A stretch of 64,000 nucleotides of DNA from Mesonia oceanica (GTDB taxonomy: Bacteria; Bacteroidota; Bacteroidia; Flavobacteriales; Flavobacteriaceae), in contig NZ_CABVMM010000010.1 in the NCBI RefSeq assembly GCF_902499555.1, positions 124,001 through 188,000 of the forward strand, given 5' to 3'. This document shows positions 1 through 6,898 of the stretch, piece by piece; within the stretch, counting starts at the first letter, position 1, and every line of letters begins with the position of its first letter. Both the position numbers and the translations under genes were made by a program. Under the pieces are notes generated by a model. That model had not been told where the DNA came from and searched no databases. It was given only the letters and a program-made list of their open reading frames with translations.

Positions 1-1604
1 TTTTTTGAATAATTTAGCGTATTGGTCCAGGTTAGCTGATAGTTGAAATTGTTTATGGTATTTAAGGAATTAATGTTGTTTTGTGCAAGAATTTCATCAT
101 AAACCGGTGAAAAAGAACGTTGATTATTCGATTGATAATCTAAACCTAAGGAGGTACGAGCTGTAAAATCACTAATGTTTAACTCTGCAAAAACATTACC
201 CAGTGCCTGAATACTTTTTAACTTATTGTCTTTTCCACGTTCTAAACTACCTAGCGGATTTGCCAGATCATTTAAAGGGTTTCCGGCATAGTTCCCGTTT
301 ATATCTCTTACCGGAACAATAGAAGGAAATTGCAATGCATTGTAAACAATACTTCCCAAAGCACTATTGGTTCCTACAGATACCCGTTCTTTATAAGAGG
401 CGGTAAAGTTTTCACCTATGGTAACTAAGTCGTGTATTTTATAACTTGAATTGAACCGAGCAGAGAAACGCTCAAAACCGGTGTGTTTTATAATTCCTTC
501 CTGATTGAAATAACCCAGTGATAAGGAATGCTGTGCTTTTTCATCGCCTTTAGAAATCGAAAGGTTGTACGATTGAACAGATGCAGGCTGCATAATCTCA
601 GAAATCCAGTCTACATCTCCACTAGGTATGGTGTTTTCATCATTAAGCCACTGTGGTATTGTAGGTGTGTTAGGATTATTACCATAAATATCACTTTCAG
701 GAGTTTTTCCATCGTTTTTCGACGCTTGCCATAATAAATCTCCATATTGCTGCGCATTTAGCATGTTAGGTAAATTAAAGGAAGAAGATATTCCGTAGTA
801 AGCATCAAGATTAACATTGTACGCTCCGTTTTTACTTCCCTTTTTGGTCGTCACTACCACAACGCCGTTAGCGGCACGCGAACCATAAATGGAAGAAGAA
901 GCAGCATCTTTAAGAACCTGAATGGTTTCGATATCTGCGGGATTAATTCCGTTTAAACCATTAGAGACCGGAACACCATCCACAACAATGAGTGGATCGT
1001 TATTGTTAACTGTACCAAAACCCCTAACGCGAATAGAGGTTCCGCCCCCCGGACTGTTATCACTCATTATCTGAACACCCGGCAAACGTCCTTCTAACAT
1101 TTCGGTGACATTTGAGGTAGGGATAGAAGTTATTTCTTCGGGATTTATAGAGGCAATAGATGCTGTTACATTTCTTCGTGCCTCCTTACCATAACCGGTA
1201 ATCACCACTTCATCAAGCACGTTATCATCTTCCTGCAGTTGAATGTTAAGCGGACTTAATGATTCTACCGTAAGTTCTTGTGTTTTAAAACCTACATATG
1301 AAATTTTAATTATAGCAGGTAGCTCACTAAGGGGGAGACTAAAATTACCATCAAAATCAGTTGAGGTTCCATTAGTGCTGTTGGCTTCCATTACAGATGC
1401 ACCCGGTAATGGCATTCCGTTGTTATCTAAAACAACACCTGTTAAGGTTTGTTGAATTATTGGATTAGGATTTGTCTTTTTAGAATTAAGCGTATTGGGA
1501 GTTGAAGCAAATACGGTTGAATGGGCTAAAAGGAGAATAAAAGCGGCGAGATAGCAAGCCGATTGGTTGAAATTAGTAGAAAATTTGAGTATTTTGTGTT
1601 TCAT
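1..1604 (-). CDS. SusC/RagA-type TonB-dependent outer-membrane receptor, 3' end outside window
   Basis: The reading frame is open on the minus strand from an ATG at 1604-1602 to the window edge, about 534 codons, so only the N-terminal half is present. The translation begins with a signal peptide (about residues 1-33), then a carboxypeptidase-like regulatory domain with LTGVVLDNNGMPLPGASV and FDGNFSLPL, the SusC-type motif DEVVITGYG, and a plug domain with IRVRGFGTVNNNDPLIVVDG and SSIYGSRAANGVVVVTTKKG. These are standard SusC/RagA features; such receptors import glycans or peptides together with a SusD lipoprotein, which would lie to the left. The substrate cannot be told. A short hairpin lies in its leader at 1647-1673. 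Family assignment is very secure; the role is inferred. Confidence 0.93.
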   Translation of the reverse strand, partial: MKHKILKFSTNFNQSACYLAAFILLLAHSTVFASTPNTLNSKKTNPNPIIQQTLTGVVLDNNGMPLPGASVMEANSTNGTSTDFDGNFSLPLSELPAIIKISYVGFKTQELTVESLSPLNIQLQEDDNVLDEVVITGYGKEARRNVTASIASINPEEITSIPTSNVTEMLEGRLPGVQIMSDNSPGGGTSIRVRGFGTVNNNDPLIVVDGVPVSNGLNGINPADIETIQVLKDAASSSIYGSRAANGVVVVTTKKGSKNGAYNVNLDAYYGISSSFNLPNMLNAQQYGDLLWQASKNDGKTPESDIYGNNPNTPTIPQWLNDENTIPSGDVDWISEIMQPASVQSYNLSISKGDEKAQHSLSLGYFNQEGIIKHTGFERFSARFNSSYKIHDLVTIGENFTASYKERVSVGTNSALGSIVYNALQFPSIVPVRDINGNYAGNPLNDLANPLGSLERGKDNKLKSIQALGNVFAELNISDFTARTSLGLDYQSNNQRSFSPVYDEILAQNNINSLNTINNFNYQLTWTNTLNYSK

Positions 1605-2021
1605 CAGATTTTAACTATGGGGTTGTACTGTAGTTTTTTGAAAGATGCCGTTTCTATTACAATCATAAACGGCTTTAAATTTTAGGCTAATTGAAGTAGT
1701 TTTTTCGTATGGCAGTGAATTTTAGTTAAACATCTATTCATTTTATTTCGCAAATAAATTGAATAACATAAAACCTAACCTTATCTAAATATTATCTGTT
1801 GTTTAAGTATTAAAACGATTTATAAAAATCTTTAACGATAGATTTACTTTAAACAAATATTGATGAGCTATAGTTTAACTAAGCGTATATTAGATTTGAT
1901 TTTTAAGAAGTACGGGGGTACTTGAATCATTAAGGATTAATCCCTGACTTTTTGTTTCATTTTGATGTTAGTACTGGTTTTTGTATTTTTTAGTTGAAGA
2001 TATGTTCACTAAGTTTATAGA
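1605..2021. other. Divergent intergenic region upstream of SusC and of the 2022 gene
   Basis: No gene is supported here. Two small structures are visible. GCCGTTT (1647-1653) pairs with AAACGGC (1667-1673) and would form a hairpin in the leader of the SusC mRNA on the minus strand. A palindrome with a GGGG loop lies at 1908-1923. Promoters for both directions should lie here, but I find no perfect TAnnTTTG box; the nearest is TTTATTTG on the minus strand around 1752-1759, one mismatch from consensus. Confidence 0.5.
1908..1923. promoter_or_regulatory. Palindrome AAGTAC-GGGG-GTACTT, possible operator
   Basis: A perfect 6-bp inverted repeat around GGGG lies about 300 bp upstream of the SusC start and about 100 bp upstream of the 2022 gene. 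Compact palindromes like this are often regulator binding sites, but nothing in the window identifies the regulator. It is the only copy I noticed. Confidence 0.25.
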
Positions 2022-2648
2022 ATGAAGGAAGAAAATAATACCCACCAAATCGACGGAATATCAATCCAAATACCGATCAAGATAAAATTAGAAGCCATAG
2101 AAAAAGTGCTTCAGCAGAAGTTAGTCGGTTTTAAAATTCAGAAGGAGGAAGGCAGTGGCAAACAATTTGGTGAAATCTTATCCTTAGAGTTGTTTCCCGG
2201 GGAAGCTGGTTACGATGTATGTATTCGTCAAGAAGTTTTAATGAAAACAGTATTGTTCAATAATAGAAAAATCAGTTTTAGCTTTCAGGTAAAACTGGGT
2301 TACGATGAAGACACGCAAGAACTCAAAATTGAAAATTACAAAGCCGACGGAGAACATAAAACATGGCTCACCAATAAATTACTGAAATTAATAATGACCA
2401 TGCTTTTTAAAAAGAAACTAGGAGGAACTTCCAAATTTCTTTTGACTCCGAAACTTAATGAGATGTTAGATCAGCTTAACGAAAAACTGGAAAATATAAT
2501 AGAAGTAAAAAAAGGCATACGCTTGTTTGGAGCGATAAATAGTTTTAAAATAATTGATCTTTATTTTAAAGAAACCGGATTGATTGCATTGGTCAGCTTA
2601 AAAGGAGATCTTGCCGCTGAAGTTTCTGAAATTGAACTTCCCGATTAG
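2022..2648 (+). CDS. Hypothetical protein, possibly DUF4403/lipid-binding-like
   Basis: This is a 208-residue protein with no signal peptide, so probably cytoplasmic. I do not recognise it securely. The opening (IDGISIQIPIKIKLEAIEKV) and the alternating beta pattern, with a middle helix-rich part (WLTNKLLKLIMTMLFKKKL) and a beta C-terminus ending VSLKGDLAAEVSEI, recall one half of DUF4403 or other tubular lipid-binding proteins, but DUF4403 proteins are about twice this length. It stands alone: upstream is a divergent SusC gene and downstream, after 41 bp, the first of three tandem paralogues. A cotranscribed role with them is possible. The coding call is good; the family is a guess. Confidence 0.6.
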   Translation: MKEENNTHQIDGISIQIPIKIKLEAIEKVLQQKLVGFKIQKEEGSGKQFGEILSLELFPGEAGYDVCIRQEVLMKTVLFNNRKISFSFQVKLGYDEDTQELKIENYKADGEHKTWLTNKLLKLIMTMLFKKKLGGTSKFLLTPKLNEMLDQLNEKLENIIEVKKGIRLFGAINSFKIIDLYFKETGLIALVSLKGDLAAEVSEIELPD

Positions 2649-2689
2649 AAAATTCTACTTATATTTAAAGGTGATTTAATCTTAATATA

Positions 2690-3421
2690 TTGAAATTCAA
2701 ACTCAACATCCCAGAACCTTGCCACGAAGACTGGCAACAAATGTCGCCTACACAAAAGGGGAAATTTTGTGATAGTTGCCAAAAAGAAGTAATCGATTTT
2801 ACAAAACTTTCTTCTACAGAAATAGCTCGAAAAACAAAAAACGCAACACAGCTTTGCGGAAGGTTTACCCAATCACAATTAAAACAGGAATATGTTTCCA
2901 CTTCTCAAAACAGATTAAACCGACTAGGAATTGCGTTGGGTTTAGGTTCAATTGTTGCGATTGCTCAGCCTGGTTTTGCACAAAAAAAGAATGCTAAGGA
3001 AGTTAAAGTTCAAACTCAAAAAGATTATCAATTACAAGGAGAAGTAGCTTTAGGCACACAAGTTAAGGATTCTATAACCATAAAAGGAACTGTAACTGAT
3101 GAAGAAAATATGCCACTTCCAATTGCCCATGTTATCTTAAAAGAAACTGATCTAGGTACTTATACAGATTTTGATGGATTTTTTGAAATACGAATACCAA
3201 GTAATTCTTTTGATAAAGAAGTCATTTTAGTTTTTTCAGCAATAGGTATGGAAACCAAAGAGTTGAAAATAGATAAACTTACTAAGGAAATTAATATTGA
3301 TTTAGCGTCAGATATAGATAATTTAGAAGGCGTTGTAGTAGGAGGAGCATTTGCTTATCGTCCCAACATCTTCCAACGATTTTTAAATCTCTTCCGCAGT
3401 AAAGAAAACAAGCGTTATTAA
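2690..3421 (+). CDS. Cys-motif / carboxypeptidase-like regulatory domain protein, tandem copy 1 (TTG start)
   Basis: This 243-residue protein is the first of three tandem paralogues. Residues 1-60 hold a conserved motif: CHEDWQQM, then FCDSCQKEVIDFTKL with a CxxC pair, and LCGRF. A hydrophobic stretch (about 77-98, IALGLGSIVAIAQPGFAQ) looks like an internal signal or anchor ending in a signal-peptidase-like site. Residues about 128-205 form a carboxypeptidase-like regulatory (CNA-B-like) domain: IKGTVTDEENMPLPIAHVIL, TDFDGFFEI. The C-terminus is basic (FRSKENKRY). The start is TTG at 2690, chosen because the next codons match base for base the ATG-started N-termini of copies 2 and 3. Such proteins are frequent in Bacteroidota; their function is unknown to me. 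Confidence 0.85.
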   Translation: MKFKLNIPEPCHEDWQQMSPTQKGKFCDSCQKEVIDFTKLSSTEIARKTKNATQLCGRFTQSQLKQEYVSTSQNRLNRLGIALGLGSIVAIAQPGFAQKKNAKEVKVQTQKDYQLQGEVALGTQVKDSITIKGTVTDEENMPLPIAHVILKETDLGTYTDFDGFFEIRIPSNSFDKEVILVFSAIGMETKELKIDKLTKEINIDLASDIDNLEGVVVGGAFAYRPNIFQRFLNLFRSKENKRY

Positions 3422-4099
3422 ATGAAATTCAAACTCAACATCCCGAAACCTTGCCACGAAGATTGGCAACAGATGTCGCCTACACAAAAGGGGAAATTTT
3501 GTGCGAGTTGCCGGAAAGAAGTAATTGATTTTACAAAACTTTCTTCTACAGAAATAGCTCGAAAAACAAAAAACGCAACACAGCTTTGCGGAAGGTTTAC
3601 CCAATCACAATTAAAACAGGAATATATTTCTCCTTCTCAAAACAGATTAAACCGATTAGGAATTGCGTTGGGTTTAGGTTCAATTGTTGCGATTGCTCAG
3701 CCTGGTTTTGCACAAAAAAAGAATGCTAAGGAAGTTAAAGTTCAAACTCAAAAAGATTATCAATTACAAGGTGAAGTGGCTTTAACGACTCAAGCAAATG
3801 ATTCTATTTCAATAAATGGAATTGTTAAAGATGAAGACGGTACGCCACTTCCAGGTGTAAACGTTGTTCAGCAAAATACTACGAACGGAACACATACCAA
3901 TTTTGTTGGGAATTTTTCAATTAATATTTCAGAAGAAGATTTTAATTCCGAAGCTTATTTAATTTTTTCTTTTGTTGGTATGCAACAAGCTGTGATAAGA
4001 ATACAAGAAAAATCTATGAATATTGCCTTGAAGAAAGATGTTTGTAAAAATCAGGATGAAATGATAAGAGGTAAAGTTGAAGTGAAAAAGAGTAAATAA
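3422..4099 (+). CDS. Cys-motif / carboxypeptidase-like regulatory domain protein, tandem copy 2
   Basis: This 225-residue paralogue starts with ATG immediately after the TAA of copy 1, so the two are likely translated from one mRNA. Its first ~122 residues are nearly identical to copy 1, with about five substitutions including FCASC for FCDSC, and the DNA is almost the same. After QLQGEVAL the two diverge, although both continue into a regulatory domain (here INGIVKDEDGTPLPGVNVV). The C-terminus is different and ends in a lysine-rich tail without the NIFxRFLNLFRSKENKRY ending of copies 1 and 3. An abrupt change from near identity to divergence suggests recent recombination or gene conversion of the 5' part. 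Confidence 0.87.
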   Translation: MKFKLNIPKPCHEDWQQMSPTQKGKFCASCRKEVIDFTKLSSTEIARKTKNATQLCGRFTQSQLKQEYISPSQNRLNRLGIALGLGSIVAIAQPGFAQKKNAKEVKVQTQKDYQLQGEVALTTQANDSISINGIVKDEDGTPLPGVNVVQQNTTNGTHTNFVGNFSINISEEDFNSEAYLIFSFVGMQQAVIRIQEKSMNIALKKDVCKNQDEMIRGKVEVKKSK

Positions 4100-4103
4100 G
4101 TAT

Positions 4104-4859
4104 ATGAAATTCAAACTCAACATCCCGGAACCTTGCCACGAAGATTGGCAGAAAATGTCGCCAACGCAAAAAGGTAAGTTTTGTGCGAGTTGCCAGAAAG
4201 AAGTGATCGATTTTACTAAGCTATCTGCGACAGAAATTGCCCGAAAAACAAAAAACGCAACACAGCTTTGTGGTCGGTTTACTTCAACGCAATTAGAACA
4301 AGAGTACATTTCGGGTTCTCAAAACTCACTTTCCAGATTAGGTATTGCTTTAGGTTTGGGGTCAATAATCGCGGTAGCTCAACCCAGTTTTGCACAGGAA
4401 AAACGGAAAACCCAAAAATCCGTTTTAGATTTTCAAGAAAATATAAAAAATTCAGTTAATGAAAAAGTTGATATTAATAAAATCTTAGAAAATCGAGCAG
4501 CAGTTTGTGGTTTGATGGAGGAAATATCTATAAGTGGTACCGTAACAAATCACGATGGTTTTCCTATTCCTGGGGTTAATGTGATTAGTCAAAATTCATC
4601 TGAAAGCACACACACTGACTTTGATGGAAATTTTGAATTTTCGATATATAAACCGCACAATGTTGATATTGATGTTGTGTTAGTTTTTTCAAGTGTAGGA
4701 ATGGAAACCGAATATTCTACGATCAATACTGAAATAAAATCTCACTCTTTAAATATTAAGATGACCGGAGATGTTTTAGGCGAATTTATTATAAGCAAAC
4801 CCAATATCTTCAAACGATTCCTCAACCTTTTCCGAAGTAAGGAAAACAAACGTTATTAG
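4104..4859 (+). CDS. Cys-motif / carboxypeptidase-like regulatory domain protein, tandem copy 3
   Basis: This 251-residue paralogue starts 4 bp after copy 2. It has the same order: HEDW and CxxC motif (FCASCQKEVIDFTKL, residues about 26-41), LCGRF, an internal hydrophobic segment ending PSFAQ near residue 97, and a regulatory domain (SGTVTNHDGFPIPGVNVIS, TDFDGNFEF). Its N-terminal DNA is more diverged than that of copies 1 and 2, so it is probably the older relative. The C-terminal peptide NIFKRFLNLFRSKENKRY matches copy 1 closely, showing that the tail is a conserved part of the family that copy 2 has lost. A bidirectional terminator follows at 4867-4898. Function unknown; probably inner-membrane with the regulatory domain in the periplasm. 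Confidence 0.87.
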   Translation: MKFKLNIPEPCHEDWQKMSPTQKGKFCASCQKEVIDFTKLSATEIARKTKNATQLCGRFTSTQLEQEYISGSQNSLSRLGIALGLGSIIAVAQPSFAQEKRKTQKSVLDFQENIKNSVNEKVDINKILENRAAVCGLMEEISISGTVTNHDGFPIPGVNVISQNSSESTHTDFDGNFEFSIYKPHNVDIDVVLVFSSVGMETEYSTINTEIKSHSLNIKMTGDVLGEFIISKPNIFKRFLNLFRSKENKRY

Positions 4860-4866
4860 AAAATAG

Positions 4867-4898
4867 AAAGAGGCCAATCTTTTACCATTAGCCTCTTT
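4867..4898. terminator. Convergent terminator between copy 3 and the slipin gene
   Basis: AAAGAGGC (4867-4874) pairs with GCCTCTTT (4891-4898), 8 bp with a 16-base loop. It lies between the end of copy 3 (4859, plus) and the stop of the slipin (4901, minus), so it can serve both directions. Confidence 0.6.
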
Positions 4899-4900
4899 AC

Positions 4901-6001
4901 TTAAGTATTCACCGCAAAAATTTCTTTTAGCTGTTTAACCATTCCACCATTACCGTTTAGGGTGATTTCCCCAATTTTGTCGGCAATTTTTTCAACATAC
5001 TCCATTTCCTTTAGTTTGTACAACATTTCGTTGTCAGCCATCAATTTAGCCGTATTCAACAAACTTCGGGTAGAAGCAGTTTCTTCCCTTCTGGTAATCA
5101 CACTTGCCTGTGCTCTTTTTTCAGCAATCAATACCTGGTTCATAATATCTTTCATTTCACCAGTTAAAATCACATCTTTAATACCACAAGACAAGAGTTG
5201 AACACCTAGATCCTCGGTTACTTCAAGTACTTCTGTAAAAACAGATTCAGCAATCGTCACTTTGTTAGAAAGCAATTCATCCAAGGTGTATTGTCCCACA
5301 AATGCTCTAAGGCTTAACTGCAAGGCCACATACAATTGCTTGCTGTAATCTTTGTTGTCTAAAATTGCCTTTTCGCTATTCACTACTTTGTGGTTTGCAA
5401 AAAAGTTAATTCTAATTGCTGCCTTATCTTTGGTTAACAATTCCTGACCGCTAACTTCCAGTTGCAAATGCCTTAAATCTACACGAGCAATTTTTACACT
5501 GGTGTCGTTTTTCCAAAATCGGTAGATACCGGCATTGAGCTTTTGTGTGTAAACATCATCGATCATCAACAAAGCTTCTTCGTGGGCTGATACTTCAAAA
5601 ACCCTTACAAATCTTGCCAATTCGTACCTGGAAAGTAAGTTGCTATCAATTTCTTTAGGGATTTCTAGCTGACTCATATCTGCTTTTATAAAGTTGTAAT
5701 CCAACAATTTATTCCAGAACAAATGTCTCCCCGAAGTTAATACTTCCCTGAAATTTCCGTTTTCAAAAACCAAAACCAACTCCTGATCTTTCACTTCTAC
5801 GACATGTAACATTTCAATCAACTCATTACAATCCTTCACCATTTCAAAAGCAACAGGCAATTCAAGTCTTTTGGTAAGATCGTATCTAATCAACATTTCA
5901 TTAAAAAATAGCCAATGAGTTCCTTTTTCAAGCACCTTGATCAATTCGCCATTTTTAAAAACCAAACCAACACTTCCGTTGGTAATTCTAACTCGTTTCA
6001 T
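4901..6001 (-). CDS. Slipin / SPFH (band 7) domain protein
   Basis: This is a 366-residue protein. The C-terminal two thirds has the SPFH/band 7 pattern: IARVDLRHLQLEVSGQELLT, then KAAIRINFFANHKV, a helix-rich part LYVALQLSLRAFVGQYTLDELLSN and the typical IKDVILTGEMKDIMNQVLIAEKRAQASVITRREE oligomerisation region (given in pieces: DVILTGEMKDIMNQ, AEKRAQASVITRREE). Unlike classic slipins there is no N-terminal membrane segment; residues 1-120 are two beta-rich repeats (GLVFKNGELIKVLEKG and LVLVFENGNFREVLTSG). Slipins of this type are known to be gene neighbours of Ro60 (TROVE) and RtcB RNA-repair genes in many bacteria. Neither is in this window, but tRNA-like RNAs lie directly upstream on the same strand. 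Family call is secure; an RNA-related role is inferred. Confidence 0.9.
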   Translation of the reverse strand: MKRVRITNGSVGLVFKNGELIKVLEKGTHWLFFNEMLIRYDLTKRLELPVAFEMVKDCNELIEMLHVVEVKDQELVLVFENGNFREVLTSGRHLFWNKLLDYNFIKADMSQLEIPKEIDSNLLSRYELARFVRVFEVSAHEEALLMIDDVYTQKLNAGIYRFWKNDTSVKIARVDLRHLQLEVSGQELLTKDKAAIRINFFANHKVVNSEKAILDNKDYSKQLYVALQLSLRAFVGQYTLDELLSNKVTIAESVFTEVLEVTEDLGVQLLSCGIKDVILTGEMKDIMNQVLIAEKRAQASVITRREETASTRSLLNTAKLMADNEMLYKLKEMEYVEKIADKIGEITLNGNGGMVKQLKEIFAVNT

Positions 6002-6073
6002 TTTCTTTTTATTTAAAATTCAACATTCAATTTTGGCAATTCTAGAACCTGCCTACTTTTAAAAGTATATTTT

Positions 6074-6165
6074 GGGCGTACCCCTAACGGGTCGGGCTTT
6101 TCGCTGTATCTTTTTAAATTTCAAAAATTTAAAAAGGATACCGCTACAATCCCTTACGCAATTTT
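6074..6165. repeat. Structured repeat element with GGGCGT ... CGGGC ... AATCCCTTACGC
   Basis: The plus strand reads GGGCGTACCCCTAACGGGTC, then CGGGCTTTTCGC, a hairpin CTTTTTAAATTT (6110-6121) with AAATTTAAAAAG (6125-6136), and CAATCCCTTACGC. From general knowledge of Bacteroidota genomes, elements with this GGGCGT/GGGTCGGGCTTT opening and ATCCCTWACGC end recur in intergenic regions; their function is not known to me. A small minus-strand reading frame over the element is probably spurious. Confidence 0.45.
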
Positions 6166-6486
6166 CAATCATCAAAAAACCTAAAAGCGAATGATCTTCA
6201 CCTTGCGGAACCTTCAATAATTGATTACGGCCACCATCGGTTTTATAAGTTTTAAACTTAAGAATTTGGCTTTTTCTAGCCTTTATTATTAAGCTCAAGC
6301 ATTACAAAAGCAATAGCTTTCGTTACTAAGTGATTGTGGGTTCTGGCAAGGCTCAGATTGCTCCTTCTAATCATAGAATTTGCCCATTCACTTTTTCGGT
6401 TTTTTAGTTGTCAGTTTTAAAGCATAACGGCTTGGGAGACCTGTTTTACGAGCGGTCAACTACTTGTGACTAGATTAAAGTCTAGC

Positions 6487-6554
6487 TTCCTACTCTGCCA
6501 ATTGAGTTACAAAAGCCTTTAGCTTTTGACGGGACTCGAACCCGCATAGAGAAA
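6487..6554 (-). ncRNA. Circularly permuted tRNA-like module B
   Basis: Read on the minus strand, the T-arm comes first: GCGGG (6545-6541), loop TTCGAGT, CCCGT (6533-6529). Next is CAAAAGC (6528-6522), a 5-base turn TAAAG, and GCTTTTG (6516-6510), a perfect 7-bp acceptor-like stem. Then come TA, a D-arm ACTC (6507-6504) / GAGT (6495-6492) with an 8-base loop AATTGGCA, and GGAA (6490-6487), which pairs with TTTC (6554-6551) as the anticodon-equivalent stem. T8, A14, G18G19, A21 and the T-loop bases are all in place, and A15 faces T48 as in a Levitt pair. Bases and order resemble tRNA mimics in bacterial Y RNAs of the YrlA type. Confidence 0.65.
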
Positions 6555-6624
6555 TCTGTTGTTCTAACCGAGCTGAACTATAATGTTTAAAACATTAGTG
6601 GGAGTCGAACCCACGACCTACAGA
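6555..6624 (-). ncRNA. Circularly permuted tRNA-like module A
   Basis: Read on the minus strand: TCTGT (6624-6620, 3' anticodon strand), AGGTC (variable region), GTGGG-TTCGACT-CCCAC (T-arm, 6614-6598), TAATGTT (6597-6591), linker TTA, AACATTA (6587-6581), TA, GTTC-AGCTCGGTTA-GAAC (D-arm, 6578-6561), A, ACAGA (6559-6555). All four tRNA stems pair perfectly in permuted order: acceptor 7/7, D 4/4, T 5/5 and anticodon 5/5. The conserved bases T8, A14, G15-C48, G18G19, A21, G46 and TTCGA are present. The two ends therefore fall at the anticodon loop and the acceptor end is a closed triloop, so it cannot be aminoacylated without processing. No anticodon can be read. Confidence 0.72.
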
Positions 6625-6800
6625 GCCGTGCAATAATTATGGTATACTGCGAACCTTCAAACCAAGTTGAACATAAAATCATTATACTTTTCAGCAATGT
6701 ATTATGCAATAGTGCTATACAGAAACACCCAACAAGACCTGAATTTGAAATTTTTATGTACCTGTGTTTGATTTAAGAATTGATTACCAACATTTTGGGT

Positions 6801-6838
6801 CATTGAGTGAATTTTTAAGGAAAATTTGTATCGAAATG
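6801..6838 (-). repeat. TTCGATAC-stem-TCACTC hairpin repeat, copy R1
   Basis: On the minus strand it reads TTTCGATACAA, stem AATTTT with loop CCTTA and AAAATT, then TCACTCAATG. It is the left inner arm of the nested inverted repeat. Confidence 0.6.
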
Positions 6839-6852
6839 CCACCAAAATGGAA

Positions 6853-6898
6853 GCTTCGATACAAAATCTTTTGCAAAGATTTCACTCAGCCTCCGCTC
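6853..6898 (+). repeat. TTCGATAC-stem-TCACTC hairpin repeat, copy R2
   Basis: It reads CTTCGATACA, stem AAATCTT with loop TTGC and AAGATTT, then CACTCAGCCTCCGCTCC. The right flank resembles that of copy R4 near 12700. Confidence 0.6.

Larger units (their letters stand above)
6422..6633 (-). ncRNA. Candidate RNA carrying two permuted tRNA-like modules inside a closing stem
   Basis: On the minus strand ACGGC (6629-6625) can pair with GCCGT (6431-6427), enclosing module A, module B and a hairpin CTAGA-CTTTAA-TCTAG (6485-6470). ACGGC runs straight into the anticodon-equivalent stem of module A. This resembles a multi-domain Y-type RNA, but the outer stem is only 5 bp and real transcript ends cannot be seen. 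Confidence 0.4.

Noticed and set aside
528..734. Plus-strand reading frames within the truncated SusC gene
   Set aside because: They are frame shadows opposite a clear SusC coding sequence.
2790..2803. LacI-operator-like TAATCGATTTTACA
   Set aside because: Inside the coding part of copy 1, with similar bases in copies 2 and 3 explained by the conserved peptide VIDFTK; not near a promoter.
6059..6298. 79-codon minus-strand reading frame
   Set aside because: It runs over the GGGCGT repeat element and its central hairpin, has low-complexity Lys-rich sequence and no recognisable domain; the DNA looks like structured non-coding sequence.
6522..6587. Reading 6587-6522 (minus) as one ordinary tRNA
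   Set aside because: AACATTA and CAAAAGC cannot form an acceptor stem and the anticodon arm is missing; each strand pairs perfectly with its permuted partner instead.
6644..6658. Possible third T-arm GGTTCGCAGTATACC on the minus strand
   Set aside because: The stem bases next to the loop do not pair and the loop lacks the A58-type base; no matching D-arm or acceptor strand is found.
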